From positions 1-54,684 of the forward strand of contig CAKKSD010000034.1 of the NCBI GenBank assembly GCA_919902995.1: 54,684 nt of DNA, written 5' to 3'. Positions 8,939-17,273 of this stretch are shown one piece after another. Positions within the stretch are counted from its first letter, which is position 1. Each line of letters opens with the position of its first letter. Source of the DNA: Thermodesulfovibrionia bacterium (GTDB lineage: Bacteria > Nitrospirota > Thermodesulfovibrionia > JACRGW01). The position numbers and the translations under genes were made by a program. Under the pieces are notes generated by a model, which did no database searches, was not told the origin of the DNA, and worked only from the letters and a program-made list of their open reading frames with translations.

Positions 8939-10297
8939 TTGGAGGCAGTCATGGCAACCGATATTTCCTTAGAAAGGGTACCACCTCAGAATATTGAGGC
9001 AGAGCAGTCTGTCCTCGGGGCGATACTTCTCGAAAATGATGCCCTTAACAAGGCATTGGAGGTACTCAACATGGAGGATTTTTATAAGGAGTCCCATAGG
9101 AAGATATTTAGAAGGATGTGTGACCTGAGCGAAAAAAACGAGGCCATAGACCTTGTTACAATAAAAGAGATGCTGAAGAAGAATAACGAAATAGAAAGCA
9201 TAGGTGGTGTTTCTTATCTGGCATCATTGGTGAATATTGTCCCGACTGCCTCAAATGTTAGATATCATTCAAAGATAGTAAGGGAGAAGGCAGCACTAAG
9301 AAATCTGATCAATACAGCCACAGAGATCGTGTCTCAGGGATATGAAAACAGACAGGATGTAGATGACCTGTTAGATCAGGCTGAAAGGATGATATTCGAG
9401 ATCTCGGAGAAAAGGATAAAACCCTCTTTCATATCGATTAAGGAGATCGTTAAGGATACCTTCGAGATGATAGAGAGGTTATACGAAAAGAAGGAATTAA
9501 TAACAGGCCTACCTACAGGTTTTATGGATCTTGATGAAAAGACATCAGGGCTACAACAAGGGGATCTTATTGTTGTAGCCGGGAGACCTTCTATGGGAAA
9601 GACTGCACTATGTTTAAATATAGCACAGCATGTGGGGATTGAGAAGGGAGAAACAGTGGCTATATACTCTCTCGAGATGTCCAGTAAGCAACTTCTCCTC
9701 AGAATGCTCTGCTCCGAAGCAGAGGTGGACTCGCATAAGCTCCGTTCAGGTTATCTTGGAGAGGCAGACTGGCCAAAGCTTACTACGGCAGCAGGAAAAC
9801 TTACCGAGGCACCGATCTTTATAGATGATTCTCCTGTTCTTACCGCCCTTGAGATGAGAGCCAAGGCAAGAAGACTAAAGGCAGAACACGGGTTGAGCCT
9901 TATTATAGTCGATTATCTACAGTTAATGAGAGGCAGAGGGAGGTTTGAGAGGAGGGAGCAGGAGATATCGGAGATTTCAAGGAGTCTGAAGGCACTGGCA
10001 AAGGAACTCAAGGTACCAGTAATGGCTCTCTCCCAGCTTAACAGGAGTGTGGAGCAGCGTAACCCTCCAAAACCTCAACTTGCTGACCTAAGGGAATCAG
10101 GGGCGATTGAACAGGATGCAGATGTTATTTTATTTTTATACAGAGATGAACTCTACAATCCTGATAGAGAGGATAACAAGGGAAAGGTAGAGATAAATAT
10201 CGGTAAACAGAGGAATGGTCCTACAGGGATTGTTAATCTTTCCTTTCTAAGCCGGTATACAAAATTCAAGGATTACTCACCGAGACAGGAGGGGTAA
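8939..10297 (+). CDS. dnaB: Replicative DNA helicase DnaB
   Basis: PPQNIEAEQSVLGAIL, GRPSMGKTAL Walker A, IIVDYLQLM Walker B. Confidence 0.97.
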   Translation: MEAVMATDISLERVPPQNIEAEQSVLGAILLENDALNKALEVLNMEDFYKESHRKIFRRMCDLSEKNEAIDLVTIKEMLKKNNEIESIGGVSYLASLVNIVPTASNVRYHSKIVREKAALRNLINTATEIVSQGYENRQDVDDLLDQAERMIFEISEKRIKPSFISIKEIVKDTFEMIERLYEKKELITGLPTGFMDLDEKTSGLQQGDLIVVAGRPSMGKTALCLNIAQHVGIEKGETVAIYSLEMSSKQLLLRMLCSEAEVDSHKLRSGYLGEADWPKLTTAAGKLTEAPIFIDDSPVLTALEMRAKARRLKAEHGLSLIIVDYLQLMRGRGRFERREQEISEISRSLKALAKELKVPVMALSQLNRSVEQRNPPKPQLADLRESGAIEQDADVILFLYRDELYNPDREDNKGKVEINIGKQRNGPTGIVNLSFLSRYTKFKDYSPRQEG

Positions 10298-10307
10298 GTA
10301 ATAAAGA

Positions 10308-10331
10308 GTCAAAGTGTCAAAGGGTCAAAGT
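10308..10331. repeat. Intergenic octamer tandem repeat (GTCAAAGK)x3
   Basis: GTCAAAGT GTCAAAGG GTCAAAGT read directly. Confidence 0.8.
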
Positions 10332-10357
10332 CGCACGAATGCTATTATACACTGACT

Positions 10358-11458
10358 CTATGATAATGCCTTTCTAATCACTTCACAAATTTCATCTATG
10401 TGCCCTTCTGTCAGTTCAGGATAAATAGGTAGCGATAGGACTTCTTTAGAGGCCTTTTCGCTTTCTGGAAGATCGCCCTCTCTATAACCCAAGTCTCTAT
10501 ATACCTCCTGCAGATGCAAGGGGAGGGGATAATAGATAACTGAGGCAATAGATTTATCCTTAAGGCTATTTCTGATGAGATCCCTCTTTTTCGTTCTTAT
10601 TGTATATTGGTTATATACATGATGTCTTTCAGGTCTCTCTTCAGGAAAGATAAGGGGTAGACCCTTCAACCTTTCACTATAAATCAGAGCCTTATCCCTC
10701 CTCTTTCTGTTATATTCATTTATCCTCTTGAGTTTTACTCTCAATATGCCTGCCTGAATTTCATCGAGGCGACTGTTGAATCCAATCTCTGAATGGTGAT
10801 AGAGTTCTTTAGACCCGTGATTTCTGAGCGATTTCGCTCTCTCAGCAATATCACTCTTACTGGTAATCAGCATACCTCCGTCACCGTAACAACCGAGATT
10901 CTTGCTCGGATAAAAACTGAAACAACCTGTATCACCGAAAGCCCCGACCTTCTTCCCTTTGTATTCTGCACCGAAGGCCTGAGCTGAGTCCTCTATAACC
11001 ATGAGGTTATAATGCCCTGCCATAGAAAGTATTGGATCCATATCAGCAGGTTGTCCGAAGAGATGGACAGGCATTATCGCCTTAGTCTTATCCGTTATCT
11101 TACCCTCAATCTTCGAAGGATCTATGTTAAAGGTAGAAGGATCTATATCGACAAAGACAGGCCTTGCCCCTATATAGGATATAACCTCTGCGGTAGCTAT
11201 AAAGGTGAAAGTGGTTGTGATAACCTCATCACCTTGACCTATTCCGAGCGACCTGAGACTGAGGTGTAAGGCATCAGTACCAGAGGCAAGGCCTACACCA
11301 TATTTCACACCATGATAAGATGCTATCTCCTTTTCAAGGGCATCAAGATTTGGTCCAAGTATGAACCGAGTACTTTCGATGATCTCATTTAACTTTTCTT
11401 TTATCTCAGGTTCGATATCCAAAAACTGTGCCCTGAGATCAACCATAGGTATTCTCAT
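10358..11458 (-). CDS. DegT/DnrJ/EryC1/StrS aminotransferase, GnnB-like candidate
   Basis: GTDALHLSLRSLGIGQGDEVITTTFTFIATAEVI; FSFYPSKNLGCYGDGG PLP-lysine region; pairs with the overlapping Gfo/Idh gene. Confidence 0.9.
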   Translation of the reverse strand: MRIPMVDLRAQFLDIEPEIKEKLNEIIESTRFILGPNLDALEKEIASYHGVKYGVGLASGTDALHLSLRSLGIGQGDEVITTTFTFIATAEVISYIGARPVFVDIDPSTFNIDPSKIEGKITDKTKAIMPVHLFGQPADMDPILSMAGHYNLMVIEDSAQAFGAEYKGKKVGAFGDTGCFSFYPSKNLGCYGDGGMLITSKSDIAERAKSLRNHGSKELYHHSEIGFNSRLDEIQAGILRVKLKRINEYNRKRRDKALIYSERLKGLPLIFPEERPERHHVYNQYTIRTKKRDLIRNSLKDKSIASVIYYPLPLHLQEVYRDLGYREGDLPESEKASKEVLSLPIYPELTEGHIDEICEVIRKALS

Positions 11459-12383
11459 TTATAATCTCCGATATCTTAATGGCAACCCTCAGTGCCTCAG
11501 TTGCCTCTATCCCTGATATAACAGGTTTTGTTCTTCTTCTAACAGATTGGATGAAAGCCTTTAGCTCTTCTTTAAGGGGATCGCCTTTTTCAGGTTTAAG
11601 GTGGCTTATATCGAGGGTAGAAATGCCACCCCTGGATACCTTTTTATGTTTGATGATTTCGTTTGTCTGATAATCGAGGGATATGTATGTATCCTCTTCA
11701 AATATCCTGATTCTCCTTGTCTTTCCATGGAAGATGCGACCTGCTGTAAGATTTGCCACACAGCCGTTCTTGAACTCTATCCTTGCATTAGCCACATCTA
11801 TTCTCGATGTAAGCATCGGCATTCCTGTAGCCCTGATATCGGCAATATCCGATTTCACAAGTGAAAGTACTATATCTATGTCATGGATCATAAGATCAAG
11901 GGTTACATCCACGTCGGTTCCCCTGTCAGTAAAAGGGCTTAACCTCTGTGCCTCGATAAACCTTGGTTTATTGGTAAGACCTTTAAGGGCGATATAACCA
12001 GGATTGAATCTTTCGATATGTCCGACCTGAAGAATCAGGTTCTTTCCACCAGCTATCATTACTAAGTTCTCAGCGTCCTTAAGATTGTCCGTTATTGGTT
12101 TTTCTATAAAGATGTCTATTCCTTCTTTCAGAAAATCTGCAGCTACTTTATGATGAAGACCGCTCGGTACAGAGATACTCACTGCATCGACATTACCAAA
12201 GAGTTCTGAATAATCCACAAACGGTATTGAACCTGTATGTCTGGCAGCATCCTCTGCCCTTACTTTGTCAGTGTCAGCTACGCCGACAAGATTTACTCCT
12301 TCTAACTCTGAATAGATGCGGGCGTGAGTTTTTCCTAAATAACCGACCCCAACAACGCCGACCTTTACCTTACTGGACACCAC
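11439..12383 (-). CDS. Gfo/Idh/MocA family oxidoreductase, GnnA-like candidate
   Basis: VGVVGVGYLGKTHARIYSEL Rossmann fold; EKPITDNLKDAENL; overlaps the aminotransferase start. Confidence 0.88.
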   Translation of the reverse strand: MVSSKVKVGVVGVGYLGKTHARIYSELEGVNLVGVADTDKVRAEDAARHTGSIPFVDYSELFGNVDAVSISVPSGLHHKVAADFLKEGIDIFIEKPITDNLKDAENLVMIAGGKNLILQVGHIERFNPGYIALKGLTNKPRFIEAQRLSPFTDRGTDVDVTLDLMIHDIDIVLSLVKSDIADIRATGMPMLTSRIDVANARIEFKNGCVANLTAGRIFHGKTRRIRIFEEDTYISLDYQTNEIIKHKKVSRGGISTLDISHLKPEKGDPLKEELKAFIQSVRRRTKPVISGIEATEALRVAIKISEIINENTYG

Positions 12384-12696
12384 ATCTCTCCTGTCTTTTT
12401 TAAGATTTTATTTTAGGTATTAAAAAATAGTGAGTTCTATAAATAACCCATTTTGCAGAAGACTGTCAAGTAATTACTTCATAAGTAAGCAGCAAAACCT
12501 TTGCTGAGTTGTCATACCGATCAGATTGGAAGCGTCATAATTCCTATGCCGACAGTGTGGAAAAGATTGTTAAGATTGAGTAGATGTAGTAGGTATAGAC
12601 GTATATCTAATTAATCAACAGATATCGGATAACTTGATTATAGACGAGCAGGTTCATCTAACGCCCAGATTGGGAGAATAGACAAAATGCTTAAAC

Positions 12697-12728
12697 AATT
12701 CACTTTTAAATAAATTCACTTTTAAATA
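12697..12728. repeat. Perfect 16-bp tandem duplication AATTCACTTTTAAATA x2
   Basis: Read directly; inside a roughly 450-bp ORF-poor gap. Confidence 0.85.
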
Positions 12729-12836
12729 TTCTGATTAAAATTTACACTTTCTCTTAAGCTCTGTCAATTGAAAATAGCAGGAGTTCATGATTTAAATCAT
12801 ACTCATATCGGGTACAATTTTCCATGATAAGTAACT

Positions 12837-13361
12837 ATGAAGGCATCTATCCCGGAAAATGGCACTGTAATCCGACTGGAAGGTGAAAACGCCATCGTTT
12901 TTATTAAGGGAGCGGAGTCGTGCAAAGGCTGCGGGGCGGCACAAATGGGTCTCTGTAAAGGCGGCATGAGTTTGCTTACGCTGACTGTAAGAAATACCTT
13001 AGGTGCCCGTGCGGGAGATACAGTGAAGGTTGGTTTTGAGCAGGGCATACAGACAAGGGGGTATCTGTTAATCTATATATTACCTCTCTTTGCACTTATC
13101 GCTGGAGCATTCGGAGGATATATTATTGGAAAACACCTTGATGTTAAACAGCTTGATGTTATATTTGCCTTTATATCATTAGCACTTTCTCTGTTTTACT
13201 CCTTCAGGAGACTTAAAAAACTCGATTCCCATTCAATGATGGTAATTGAGAAAATTGTGTCCCGGGATGTTTCTGGCGAGGAAGTTTTTTCAGAAGAAGA
13301 TAGGAAGTATTTTGATTATACAGGTAATTATAAGAATTATGAGATGGCTAAACTCCAATAA
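12837..13361 (+). CDS. rseC: SoxR-reducing system / RseC family protein
   Basis: N-terminal CKGCGAAQMGLCKGG cysteine cluster followed by two TM helices. Confidence 0.75.
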   Translation: MKASIPENGTVIRLEGENAIVFIKGAESCKGCGAAQMGLCKGGMSLLTLTVRNTLGARAGDTVKVGFEQGIQTRGYLLIYILPLFALIAGAFGGYIIGKHLDVKQLDVIFAFISLALSLFYSFRRLKKLDSHSMMVIEKIVSRDVSGEEVFSEEDRKYFDYTGNYKNYEMAKLQ

Positions 13362-14148
13362 TACAGAGACCGATCTTGTCCGCTTCCCTGATCATTGCTT
13401 CTCTGTTAAGAATTATTGTCATTCCTGACTCGAGGGCAAGAACTTTTGCATTCGCCTCTTTCAGGGCATCCATTGTTTTAAGACCGACGACAGGGACATC
13501 GAATCTCATATCCTGACCTGGTTTGCTCACTTTTATAACTACCACATCGCCATTACCCAATTTCCCACCCCTCTTTATGGCCTCATCTGTTCCCTCTATA
13601 GCCTCTACAGCAAGAAGAGCCTGATTCTTGATTACGACTGTCTGACCTATATCGAGTCTTCCTATTTCCCTCGCAATTTTCAGCCCGAACTCTATATCTT
13701 TAACTTCTTCTTCAGAAGGGCTTTTTGTTGTAAGCACACCTTTTTGAACGAGGAGGTGATTAAGATAAGACGTGAGTCCTTCTAAGGTGATCCCCTCAGA
13801 CTCAAGTTCCTCAGCCAGGGCACGAAGTAAGGATTCGTCCTTTTTATCCCTGAGCTTGAGGAAGAAGGTCATTGCCCTTATATCGGGTTCAATATCAGTA
13901 AACATAAGGGTCTTTGGAACTTTCCCTGCCATAATAGCCCTTTTTATTCCTTCATCCTTGAGAATTCCTATAAGTCTGCCGAGCTCTCCAGGGCTGATCC
14001 AATAGGTATTATCTGAGGCATCAGAAAGATTATCAGAGGACAAACCCTTAAAGGCGATAGTCACAACTCTTAGTTTATCCTTTTTTATTCTTTCTAAGAG
14101 TATTAAAGGAAGGATACCACTGCCTGCAATAAGACCAATGCTCTCCAT
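13348..14148 (-). CDS. lpxI: UDP-2,3-diacylglucosamine pyrophosphatase LpxI
   Basis: IGLIAGSGILPLILLERIKKDKLRVVTIAFKG; ISPGELGRLIGILKDEGIKRAIMAGKVPK; FDVPVVGLKTMDAL; adjacent to lpxA. Confidence 0.92.
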   Translation of the reverse strand: MESIGLIAGSGILPLILLERIKKDKLRVVTIAFKGLSSDNLSDASDNTYWISPGELGRLIGILKDEGIKRAIMAGKVPKTLMFTDIEPDIRAMTFFLKLRDKKDESLLRALAEELESEGITLEGLTSYLNHLLVQKGVLTTKSPSEEEVKDIEFGLKIAREIGRLDIGQTVVIKNQALLAVEAIEGTDEAIKRGGKLGNGDVVVIKVSKPGQDMRFDVPVVGLKTMDALKEANAKVLALESGMTIILNREAMIREADKIGLCIIGV

Positions 14149-14154
14149 AACCTT

Positions 14155-14181
14155 AAAGTGTCAAAGTATCAAAGAGTCAGA
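14155..14181. repeat. Intergenic octamer-type tandem repeat (AAAGTGTC AAAGTATC AAAGAGTC)
   Basis: Read directly; related to the repeat at 10308. Confidence 0.7.
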
Positions 14182-14250
14182 GTAATAAAGATCTAATACT
14201 CTGACACTTCGAAACTCTGGTACTGTGATAATGTGAGACCCCGATTCCAA

Positions 14251-15123
14251 TTACCTGCATATTCCCCTTTCGGATTTTTCAATGAAGCGGAGGAGATGAT
14301 CTACCTCCATTGACCCTTTTATCTCCTCTCTTACTCTTTTTATAGCTACCTTGAGGGTGAGTTTTGATTGGAAGATAATCTTGTATGCCTTTTTAAGAGT
14401 GCTTATTGTATTTTCTGAGAAACCATGCCTCCTGAGACCTATGAGGTTTAGGCCATAGAGTTTTGCCCTGTTTCCGACAGCTGTTGTATAAGGTGGGACA
14501 TCCTGGACTATTGCTGAACACCCACCGACCATTGCATAGACACCGATCCTTGTAAACTGATGTATAGCTGAAAGCCCACCCACAATTGCGTAGTCCTCTA
14601 TTTCTATATGTCCCCCGAGTGTTGCACTATTTGACATGATGATACTATTTCCCAAACGGCAATCATGGGCTATATGGACATAGGCCATCAGATAGTTGTC
14701 GTCTCCTATTACAGTTTCTCCTGTTCCATATGATGATGCCCTGTGGATTGTTACGAATTCCCTGAAGATATTCCTGTTTCCGATTCTTATCTTTGTATCG
14801 TCTCCCTTATATTTCAGATCCTGGGGAAGTCCTCCAATTGCAGAGAATTGGTAAAAGATGCAATCGTCTCCTATTTCTGTAGGACCATAGATTACAACAT
14901 GAGGGCCTATCTTTGTCCTGTCACCGATTCTCACGCCATCTCCGATTATCGAATAAGGACCTATAGAGACATCTTTGCCGATTATCGTATTTTTATGGAT
15001 AATGGCTGACGGATGTATCTCCTCTGAATCAAAAAATCCTGAACTTAACTCTGCGGATTCAGGGTAAGGTTCAGCGTATGTCTTTGGTCTTCTACCTCTC
15101 ATTTTCTTCCTTTCACTTTTCAA
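14251..15123 (-). CDS. lpxA: UDP-N-acetylglucosamine acyltransferase LpxA with extended N-terminus
   Basis: Left-handed beta-helix hexapeptides from [35 protein letters not shown] at 15099 possible start. Confidence 0.93.
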   Translation of the reverse strand: MKSERKKMRGRRPKTYAEPYPESAELSSGFFDSEEIHPSAIIHKNTIIGKDVSIGPYSIIGDGVRIGDRTKIGPHVVIYGPTEIGDDCIFYQFSAIGGLPQDLKYKGDDTKIRIGNRNIFREFVTIHRASSYGTGETVIGDDNYLMAYVHIAHDCRLGNSIIMSNSATLGGHIEIEDYAIVGGLSAIHQFTRIGVYAMVGGCSAIVQDVPPYTTAVGNRAKLYGLNLIGLRRHGFSENTISTLKKAYKIIFQSKLTLKVAIKRVREEIKGSMEVDHLLRFIEKSERGICR

Positions 15124-15550
15124 GAGTTTTATCGGTTATCATTGCCATAAGTTCTGCCTCGCATACCAATTTATCTTCTACAAAGGCACTGCCTTTAAGC
15201 TTCCATACATTGACCCTCTGCTGTATGAGATCTACCTCCAAGCGGATCTGGTCTCCCGGAAAAACAGGCTTTCTAAATTTAGCCTTATCTATGCCTAAAA
15301 AATAAACGAGTTTATCTTTCTCGTCATTGGATTTAAATGCAAGCACTCCACCTAATTGTGCCATTGCTTCTATAATCAATACACCGGGCATGATAGGGTA
15401 TTCAGGGAAATGGCCCTGAAAAAAAGGTTCATTGATCGTCACATTCTTTATTCCTACAACCCTCTTTCCAGGTTCTAACTCGAGTATCTTGTCTATTAAC
15501 AGAAAAGGATATTTATGGGGTAGTGTTTTAAGAATTTCCCTGATGTCCAT
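15113..15550 (-). CDS. fabZ: 3-hydroxyacyl-ACP dehydratase FabZ
   Basis: [36 protein letters not shown]. Confidence 0.95.
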   Translation of the reverse strand: MDIREILKTLPHKYPFLLIDKILELEPGKRVVGIKNVTINEPFFQGHFPEYPIMPGVLIIEAMAQLGGVLAFKSNDEKDKLVYFLGIDKAKFRKPVFPGDQIRLEVDLIQQRVNVWKLKGSAFVEDKLVCEAELMAMITDKTLEK

Positions 15551-16658
15551 TTCTTCCTCCTTTGGAGTTAATGCCCTCCAGTCTTTTTATCCTTTCTTCA
15601 AGATCCGTTATCTTCTTTCTGATCTCAGGGAGTTTGGAAAAAATTGCCTGGGCCTTTAGCCAGTCCTTATGAGGAATGGCAAGCGTTCCAGAGATAACCT
15701 GATTTGGTTCTATATCATGACCGACACCTGACTGGGCAATAACCACCACATTATCCCCGATCTTTATGTGATCAGCGATACCTGCCTGTCCTGCCAGTAT
15801 TACATGTTTTCCTATCTCCGTACTCCCCGATATGCCAACCTGGGCGAGTATTATCGAGTCCTCTCCTATAATGACATTATGTGCTATATGGACAAGATTA
15901 TCAATCTTTGTGCCTTTTCTTATAATTGTGGTACCCAGGGTTGCCCTATCTATTGTGCAGTTTGCACCGATCTCAACATCGTCCTCTATTAGGATATTAC
16001 CAACCTGAGGGATTTTATGATACCTTCCTCCTTCTTCTACAAAACCGAAGCCATCACTTCCTATTACAGTGCCACTATGAATGATAACTCGTTTACCGAT
16101 TTTTATATCTTCCCTTATAGATACATTGGGATAGATAATACTATCCTCTCCTATCTCTGAGCCCTTCCCGATATAAACACCAGGGAAAAGTGTGACCCTG
16201 TCTCTTATACTGACCCTTTCTTCCAGGGCTACATAGGGATGTACAGAGATATCTTTGCCGAGGCTGCAGCCCTCTCCAATCAATGCCTTATTACTTATCC
16301 CTGTTGGGTGATAGGGCCTTTTCGAGAATAGCTCCAGAATTTTGCTGAAGGCAAAGTAAGGGTTTTTTACCTTTAAAAGAGTGAGTCTGAAGTCTGGAGT
16401 CTGGCCCGCCCCGCTTCTCCGAAGGATCCTGTGGAGCGGAGCGAGGCCGGGGAGTCTGGAGTCTAAAATCTTTTCTCCTATAATTACTGCCGTTGCCCTT
16501 GTCTTCTCGAGGTCGGGGAGATATTTGGTATGAGCTATAAATGTAATGTCTCCCTCATCTGCCTCTCTGATACCGGAGATTCCCTTTATATCGATATCTC
16601 CGTTTCCGATTACAGAGCCACCTACAAGCTCAGCCAGTTCCTTTAATTTCTTTATCAT
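15528..16658 (-). CDS. lpxD: UDP-3-O-acylglucosamine N-acyltransferase LpxD with an in-frame repeat-derived insertion
   Basis: [33 protein letters not shown]; hexapeptide repeats; [27 protein letters not shown]. Confidence 0.94.
   Translation of the reverse strand: MIKKLKELAELVGGSVIGNGDIDIKGISGIREADEGDITFIAHTKYLPDLEKTRATAVIIGEKILDSRLPGLAPLHRILRRSGAGQTPDFRLTLLKVKNPYFAFSKILELFSKRPYHPTGISNKALIGEGCSLGKDISVHPYVALEERVSIRDRVTLFPGVYIGKGSEIGEDSIIYPNVSIREDIKIGKRVIIHSGTVIGSDGFGFVEEGGRYHKIPQVGNILIEDDVEIGANCTIDRATLGTTIIRKGTKIDNLVHIAHNVIIGEDSIILAQVGISGSTEIGKHVILAGQAGIADHIKIGDNVVVIAQSGVGHDIEPNQVISGTLAIPHKDWLKAQAIFSKLPEIRKKITDLEERIKRLEGINSKGGRNGHQGNS
16389..16464. repeat. Repeat element inserted in frame within lpxD
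   Basis: Contains TCCGAAGGATCCTGTGGA (16418-16435), reverse complement of copies at 25050 and 25210; flanked by GAAGTCTGGAGTCT (16389-16402) and GGAGTCTGGAGTCT (16451-16464). Confidence 0.7.
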
Positions 16659-17191
16659 TTCTTCTGAGGCTGGTCATATCTCTTTATAACCTTCTCAGTA
16701 AGGTCATAAGCAGGAGATGAATAAAGGATTAAATCGGCTTTCTGCAGAATTATGGTGTAACCTTCCTCTTCTCCAATCTGTTTTATTATTCCCCTAAGAC
16801 CCTTTATAATTGGATTAATAAGCTCTATCTCTTTCTTCTGGACTTCCTCCTGAGAGTCTCTTACCATCCTCTGATAGTCCCTCCAATCCTTCTCCAGTTT
16901 CTCTTCCTTTTGTTTCTTTGCCTCGGGGCTTAAGACAGCAGCCTGTTTTTCAACCTCTGCTTTGAGTTTCTCTATCTCCTTACCCTTATCTTCAACGCTC
17001 TTCTGTTTGGCCATCATAATGTCTGTCATAGTCTTTATCGCCATCTGACCGGCCTGAGACTCATTTACGGCCTTTTGAATATCCACATATCCAATCTTTA
17101 AGGTTTTTTCTGCACCATAGGCAGAAGATATTAAAAGAATAGAAATAACAAAACTAACGACAACTACAGAACCTGTAAAAAAAACTTTCAT
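16655..17191 (-). CDS. skp: OmpH/Skp family periplasmic chaperone
   Basis: Signal peptide then LKIGYVDIQKAVNESQAGQMAIKTM and a coiled-coil; between bamA and lpxD. Confidence 0.88.
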   Translation of the reverse strand: MKVFFTGSVVVVSFVISILLISSAYGAEKTLKIGYVDIQKAVNESQAGQMAIKTMTDIMMAKQKSVEDKGKEIEKLKAEVEKQAAVLSPEAKKQKEEKLEKDWRDYQRMVRDSQEEVQKKEIELINPIIKGLRGIIKQIGEEEGYTIILQKADLILYSSPAYDLTEKVIKRYDQPQKK

Positions 17192-17273
17192 CTTTCCCCT
17201 CCCTTTTTCATTTACAATTATTAATCCGGAGTCTGGTGATTTCCGCTCCAGAGTATTAATGCTAAGCAATATT

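Noticed and set aside
10358-12383. O-antigen gene cluster
   Set aside because: No wzx/wzy or further nucleotide-sugar genes; GnnA/GnnB near lpxA is a better fit.
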